A stretch of 44,783 bases of DNA, from the NCBI GenBank assembly GCA_028697725.1, contig JAQVEG010000020.1, positions 1-44,783 of the forward strand, read 5' to 3'. Numbering within the stretch: the stretch's first letter is position 1; each line of letters begins with the position of its first letter. This DNA is from Anaerostipes sp. (lineage in GTDB: Bacteria > Bacillota > Clostridia > Lachnospirales > Lachnospiraceae). Both the position numbers and the translations under genes were made by a program. Shown piece by piece: positions 41,758 to 44,783 of this stretch. The notes beneath the pieces are model-generated. The model had not been told where the DNA came from and ran no database searches. It was given only the letters and a program-made list of their open reading frames with translations.

Positions 41758-43164
41758 TTATCTCATTCGCCGGTCATGCTTTGAGTAGTACAACTTCTTG
41801 TTTTCAATCATTCGCTCATCCGCTAAATTCACAACCTCAGAAACTCCAGTGACATTCTGCTGTGTCGCCACACCATAAGCAATGCTATATCCTTTTTTCA
41901 TAAGTGTTTCATACACAATTTCAGCTTTTGTCCGGCATTGGTCTTGACTCATATTTTCTATAAGTGCTACAAATTCATCCCCACCTGCTCGAAAAACCAA
42001 ATGTGCAGGGTATTCTGCCTTTATCGTTTCAGCCACAATACGAAGCATTCTATCTCCAGCCTCATGCCCCTTTAAATTGTTCAGTTCATGTAAGCCATTT
42101 ACGTCAATGAATACACAAGAAATCAACTCAAAAGTTTTATCTTTGTTCAAAGTAAGGAATGCATCATAAGCATTTCTATTCTGCAATCCTGTCACTTTGT
42201 CGCTCATTCCCAACTTGCGCGTTTGACGATACGCAATAAAAATGGAAAGCGTTACAAATAGCATATACAAGAAAACGATTGTACCACTTTTTGCCGCCAT
42301 TCGATATAATGTGTTGTTGATTTCGTTACTATTTTTTAATGCATATCTGTCCTGCACTGTTACAATAACGCTCCAGTTGTTGATGCCAACTGGTTCGTAA
42401 TGCATATACAATGTATCTCCAGTTGACTGCGATACAAATGCCAACTTTCCACCCTTGCCCTTTTTCATCTTAGCAGCAGCATCCCGGAAATTATCCTTTG
42501 ATATATTTTTTCTGTTGAAGAAATCGGATATATTACCAACTGAATTGTGCCAGGTGTCTAACAGAAAATCTCCTGTGTTACCATCTACAAGATATACATA
42601 TGCATTGCCCTCATAAATGTTTGTGGTATATGTTTTCTCGAAATTGGTGAGTCCAACTACGCCATAGAGCATGTAAATAGTTTGACCATTGCGTATCACC
42701 GGAACAGCATTTCGTATGACTCTTGCACCTGAGTCTTTTGTACTATACGAAATATCAGAGACATAAACTCCTTTTTTTGCTTCCTTATTAAAATCAAAAG
42801 ATTTACTCACATCACGAACAGTTCCGTCTGCATCCAGCATGGTATTGTTTGGATACAGTATTTCGACATAATCCACATAAGATGTGGCACTGTCATAGCT
42901 ATTCAAAATATCACACAAGTCACTGGCTGACTGCTCTCCCCCATTGGCAATAATTGTAGCCATTGCAGACAGAATCGTGTGATCCATATCTGTTGTTTTA
43001 TACAAATCAGCTGCCAGTTGGTCCGCTGTTTCATCAAGATAAGCGAAACAATTTTCCTCGGTCTGCCTTTGAACAGATTTTATCGCATTGAAAACCAAAA
43101 CCATCAATAATATAGCTGACACAAAGGTCGCCAGCCCTGCAACTATTTTGAAATTCTTACGCAT
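41758..43164 (-). CDS. membrane diguanylate cyclase with extracellular Cache-type sensor
   Basis: 468 residues from the ATG at 43164, with AGGGGGG 9 nt upstream. Two transmembrane helices (about 8-29 and 270-292) flank an extracellular domain of about 240 residues that resembles double Cache sensors (VYLVDGNTGDFLLDTW, NNWSVIVTVQDRYAL). A cytosolic GGDEF domain follows: GLQNRNAYDAF, FIDVNGLHELN and the intact signature RAGGDEFVAL. It makes cyclic di-GMP in response to an outside ligand. No RxxD inhibitory site is seen five residues before GGDEF, so product feedback may be absent. No EAL domain is present. Confidence 0.93.
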   Translation of the reverse strand: MRKNFKIVAGLATFVSAILLMVLVFNAIKSVQRQTEENCFAYLDETADQLAADLYKTTDMDHTILSAMATIIANGGEQSASDLCDILNSYDSATSYVDYVEILYPNNTMLDADGTVRDVSKSFDFNKEAKKGVYVSDISYSTKDSGARVIRNAVPVIRNGQTIYMLYGVVGLTNFEKTYTTNIYEGNAYVYLVDGNTGDFLLDTWHNSVGNISDFFNRKNISKDNFRDAAAKMKKGKGGKLAFVSQSTGDTLYMHYEPVGINNWSVIVTVQDRYALKNSNEINNTLYRMAAKSGTIVFLYMLFVTLSIFIAYRQTRKLGMSDKVTGLQNRNAYDAFLTLNKDKTFELISCVFIDVNGLHELNNLKGHEAGDRMLRIVAETIKAEYPAHLVFRAGGDEFVALIENMSQDQCRTKAEIVYETLMKKGYSIAYGVATQQNVTGVSEVVNLADERMIENKKLYYSKHDRRMR

Positions 43165-43236
43165 CTGTGTCACCCCCCTAAAAACTTAATATCTATTCTT
43201 GTACTTTACCTTCGCCTCATACAAGTGTAACCATTT

Positions 43237-44286
43237 TTATGTCTGCTTAGATTGTTCTTCCAACTCAAGTAGAAATTTATCATAGTCTGACAAAAAGAGT
43301 CTATCCTGCACAATTCGATATTTTTCAAACTCTGTTTCAGCATGAAGCTTCGCCTGCTCTGCACTGATTTTTCCGGCATCTGTTAAAATTTCATTCCCAT
43401 TAAACTCCAAAAATCCATCCAGACGTTTCGCCCAATCTTCCATACTCATAGGAATCTGGCGCTCTGCCTGCAATTCTGCGTAATCAAGGTATAACGATAC
43501 TATACGTTCCATATAGGACATTTCTTTATCGTTCAAATAGTTCTTGGCAATGGACACATCGCCTTTTACGATTTTTCCATCTGGTGCCGACTCCCATGTA
43601 GTCAATCCCATGTGTTCTTTCTCTGCATCTGCTCGTTCTATGATTAACTCCGCGGCTGTGTGCCTATGGACTGCCCAATGCATCTTATTTTGAACACTCT
43701 GGAAGAAACATCTTGTAGTTTTTGCATCTTTATCATAATCAAATGCTGTGGCATAAAGGTCAGTAATCTTTTGATAGAATTTGCGCTCCGAAAGACGGAT
43801 TTCGCGGATACTTTGCAGCTGGCGCTCAAAGTATTCATCTGTGAACATGTGACCCTTCTTCAGGCGTTCTTTGTCCATCGTCCATCCTTGGATGGTATAG
43901 TCTTTTACGATTTGACCTGACCATTTACGGAAACGAACTGCCCGATCATTATTCACCTTAAAACCAACCGCAATAATCATTTGTAGATTGTAGTGGATGA
44001 CCTCACGGTTAACTTGACGAGAACCTTCGGTTTGAACTATCCGGAATTTCCGGATAGTTGCCACCTCTGTAAGTTCTCCATCGGAAAGTATTTTCTTAAT
44101 ATGTTCATTTATTGTGCGAACATCAACATCATAAAGCTGTGCCATCATTCTCTGCGTCAGCCATATGTTCTCCTCTTCATAGCGCATTTCCATGCTGTCT
44201 GCATTATCACCGACTGCTGCCACATAGGTCAGATATTCTGCCGCAGAGCTATGAATGGTTCTCTCCTCTTTTTTCTTATTTGCCAT
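43237..44286 (-). CDS. RhuM family protein
   Basis: 349 residues. The N-terminal half carries the RhuM/Fic-associated signature: EENIWLTQRMMAQLYDVDVR, TINEHIKKI and then IRKFRIVQTEGSRQVNREV and HYNLQMIIAVGFKVNNDRAV, ending with RFRKWSGQIVKDY. The C-terminal half is a charged helical region (LYLDYAELQAERQIPMSMED). Named after a Salmonella pathogenicity-island protein, the family is found on mobile and defence-type islands; the biochemical role is unknown. Here it lies beside a broken KilA-N gene and an Xre-type gene, which supports an accessory origin. Confidence 0.9.
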   Translation of the reverse strand: MANKKKEERTIHSSAAEYLTYVAAVGDNADSMEMRYEEENIWLTQRMMAQLYDVDVRTINEHIKKILSDGELTEVATIRKFRIVQTEGSRQVNREVIHYNLQMIIAVGFKVNNDRAVRFRKWSGQIVKDYTIQGWTMDKERLKKGHMFTDEYFERQLQSIREIRLSERKFYQKITDLYATAFDYDKDAKTTRCFFQSVQNKMHWAVHRHTAAELIIERADAEKEHMGLTTWESAPDGKIVKGDVSIAKNYLNDKEMSYMERIVSLYLDYAELQAERQIPMSMEDWAKRLDGFLEFNGNEILTDAGKISAEQAKLHAETEFEKYRIVQDRLFLSDYDKFLLELEEQSKQT

Positions 44287-44321
44287 ATTCTATCCTTCCA
44301 TCTTCTTTTAAACATACAGCA

Positions 44322-44647
44322 TTAGCGTCTGTTTGTCCAATCTTCTCCAACTATAACTATCTCCCGATAGAATACATATTTGTGAAGTTTATCTTTCTGT
44401 GCATATGTACCACCATAGCGTCCCGCTTTTGATACAATTCCTATTGCCGAAACATTGCTTATCCACTTAGATGGGGACATGGTAAAAGCATTAAACCCTG
44501 CTTGGTTTCTAAACCCCTCGAATTCGGATCATCGCTTCTATATTTTGCAATATCTGTTATTGAGATAAACTCATTTTGAAAATCATTTGTGTAAATTCCA
44601 ATATTAATTCCTTTTGCATGTATCGTCTCTTTAATCTTCTTTGCCAC
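44322..44647 (-). pseudogene. KilA-N domain protein, internally deleted and frameshifted
   Basis: A GTG start (44647) gives KKIKETIHAKGINIGIYTND and then EFISITDIAKYRSDDPN, the start of a KilA-N DNA-binding domain. The middle of the domain is missing. After the junction the family sequence resumes in another frame as EFEGFRNQAGFNAFTMSPSK and WISNVSAIGIVSKAGRYGGT, then drifts to a stop at 44322-44324. In the original frame translation ends at 44459 with an unrelated tail. One deletion event at about 44520 explains both the missing segment and the shift. KilA-N proteins occur in phages and mobile islands. Confidence 0.75.
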
Positions 44648-44783
44648 TCATATCCCCCTTCTCCATCTGTTCCATCCTCACATAATATTCCAGTAGTCTA
44701 AAAAAATAAGCAGGTACTCTTCTGTTGCCATGTTCCCAATCTGATACTGTCATATACGGAATCTCAAAAAAATCACAGAATTG
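44631..44783 (-). CDS. Xre-type helix-turn-helix protein, 3' end only
   Basis: The last 50 codons of a gene that enters from beyond the window. QFCDFFEIPYMTVSDWEHGN followed by RRVPAYFFRLLEYYV is the recognition half of a Cro/CI-type helix-turn-helix domain, followed by a short acidic/lysine tail. It overlaps the GTG of the KilA-N remnant by 17 nt, so the two were one transcription unit. It is probably a regulator of the accessory module. Confidence 0.65.
   Translation of the reverse strand, partial: QFCDFFEIPYMTVSDWEHGNRRVPAYFFRLLEYYVRMEQMEKGDMSGKED

Noticed and set aside
43165..43236. CTTGTA/TACAAG dyad upstream of the diguanylate cyclase
   Set aside because: The arms are only 6 bp with a 17-bp gap and no promoter boxes are placed sensibly around it.

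Overview
The window reads as chromosomal DNA of a low-GC, Gram-positive, obligately anaerobic member of the Clostridia. A gut-type Lachnospiraceae is the best guess. This rests on AT-rich sequence, strong GGAGG-type ribosome binding sites, TTG/GTG starts, many lipoproteins, a ferredoxin-type aldo/keto reductase, a FeoA-FeoB fusion and several MATE pumps. No rRNA, tRNA, CRISPR or phage structural gene was seen. Most genes lie on the minus strand in tightly coupled operons with ATGA or short overlaps.

Layout. 1-1.2 kb holds a decayed IS91-type (HUH/Y2) element with a broken small accessory ORF. 1.4-3.0 kb is guaA. 3.04-3.86 kb is a decayed IS1202-like element with long direct repeats, inserted between the guaA promoter and the 3' end of an EamA exporter gene. 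4.9-8.3 kb holds a glycerol dehydrogenase, a membrane-anchored GDPD-like protein and a ferredoxin-type aldo/keto reductase. 8.4-9.0 kb is a Phd/ParE toxin-antitoxin pair whose promoter overlaps the terminator of the next operon. 9.1-13.9 kb is a phosphate operon: a PstS-like lipoprotein with swapped lobes, a Na/Pi symporter with a PhoU tail, and polyphosphate kinase, behind PhoP-box-like repeats. 14.0-19.4 kb is a GntR(YtrA)-ABC exporter operon ending in an unknown anchored protein and a viroplasmin-type RNase H. 19.5 kb is mntP.

20.1-25.6 kb is a nickel-pincer cofactor operon (metallophosphoesterase, larB, larC, larE, cbiQ, cbiO) with neither larA nor a substrate-binding transporter component in view. 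25.7-29.4 kb is a four-gene overlapping operon (lipoprotein, MBL hydrolase, DUF523, FAD protein). 29.6 kb encodes an SH3b-SH3b-NlpC/P60 cell-wall hydrolase. 30.5-33.1 kb is a FeoA-FeoB gene preceded by a 21-codon ORF and a terminator. 33.2-39.4 kb holds ogt and a LysR regulator with two operons: MATE/cyclophilin-like/DUF3737, and MalY aminotransferase/flavodoxin. The two operons share a nearly identical 36-bp promoter element. 39.6-41.7 kb is a MATE-cytidylate-kinase-like pair behind an attenuator-like hairpin. 41.8-43.2 kb is a diguanylate cyclase. 43.2-44.8 kb holds RhuM, a wrecked KilA-N gene and the end of an Xre-type gene, which looks like accessory DNA.

The strongest points for follow-up are the duplicated LysR-type promoter element, the incomplete nickel-pincer operon, the leader ORF plus terminator ahead of feoAB, the attenuator ahead of the second MATE gene, and the phosphate operon with a lobe-swapped binding protein but no ABC transporter. 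All functions are inferred from sequence by eye; no database search was run.
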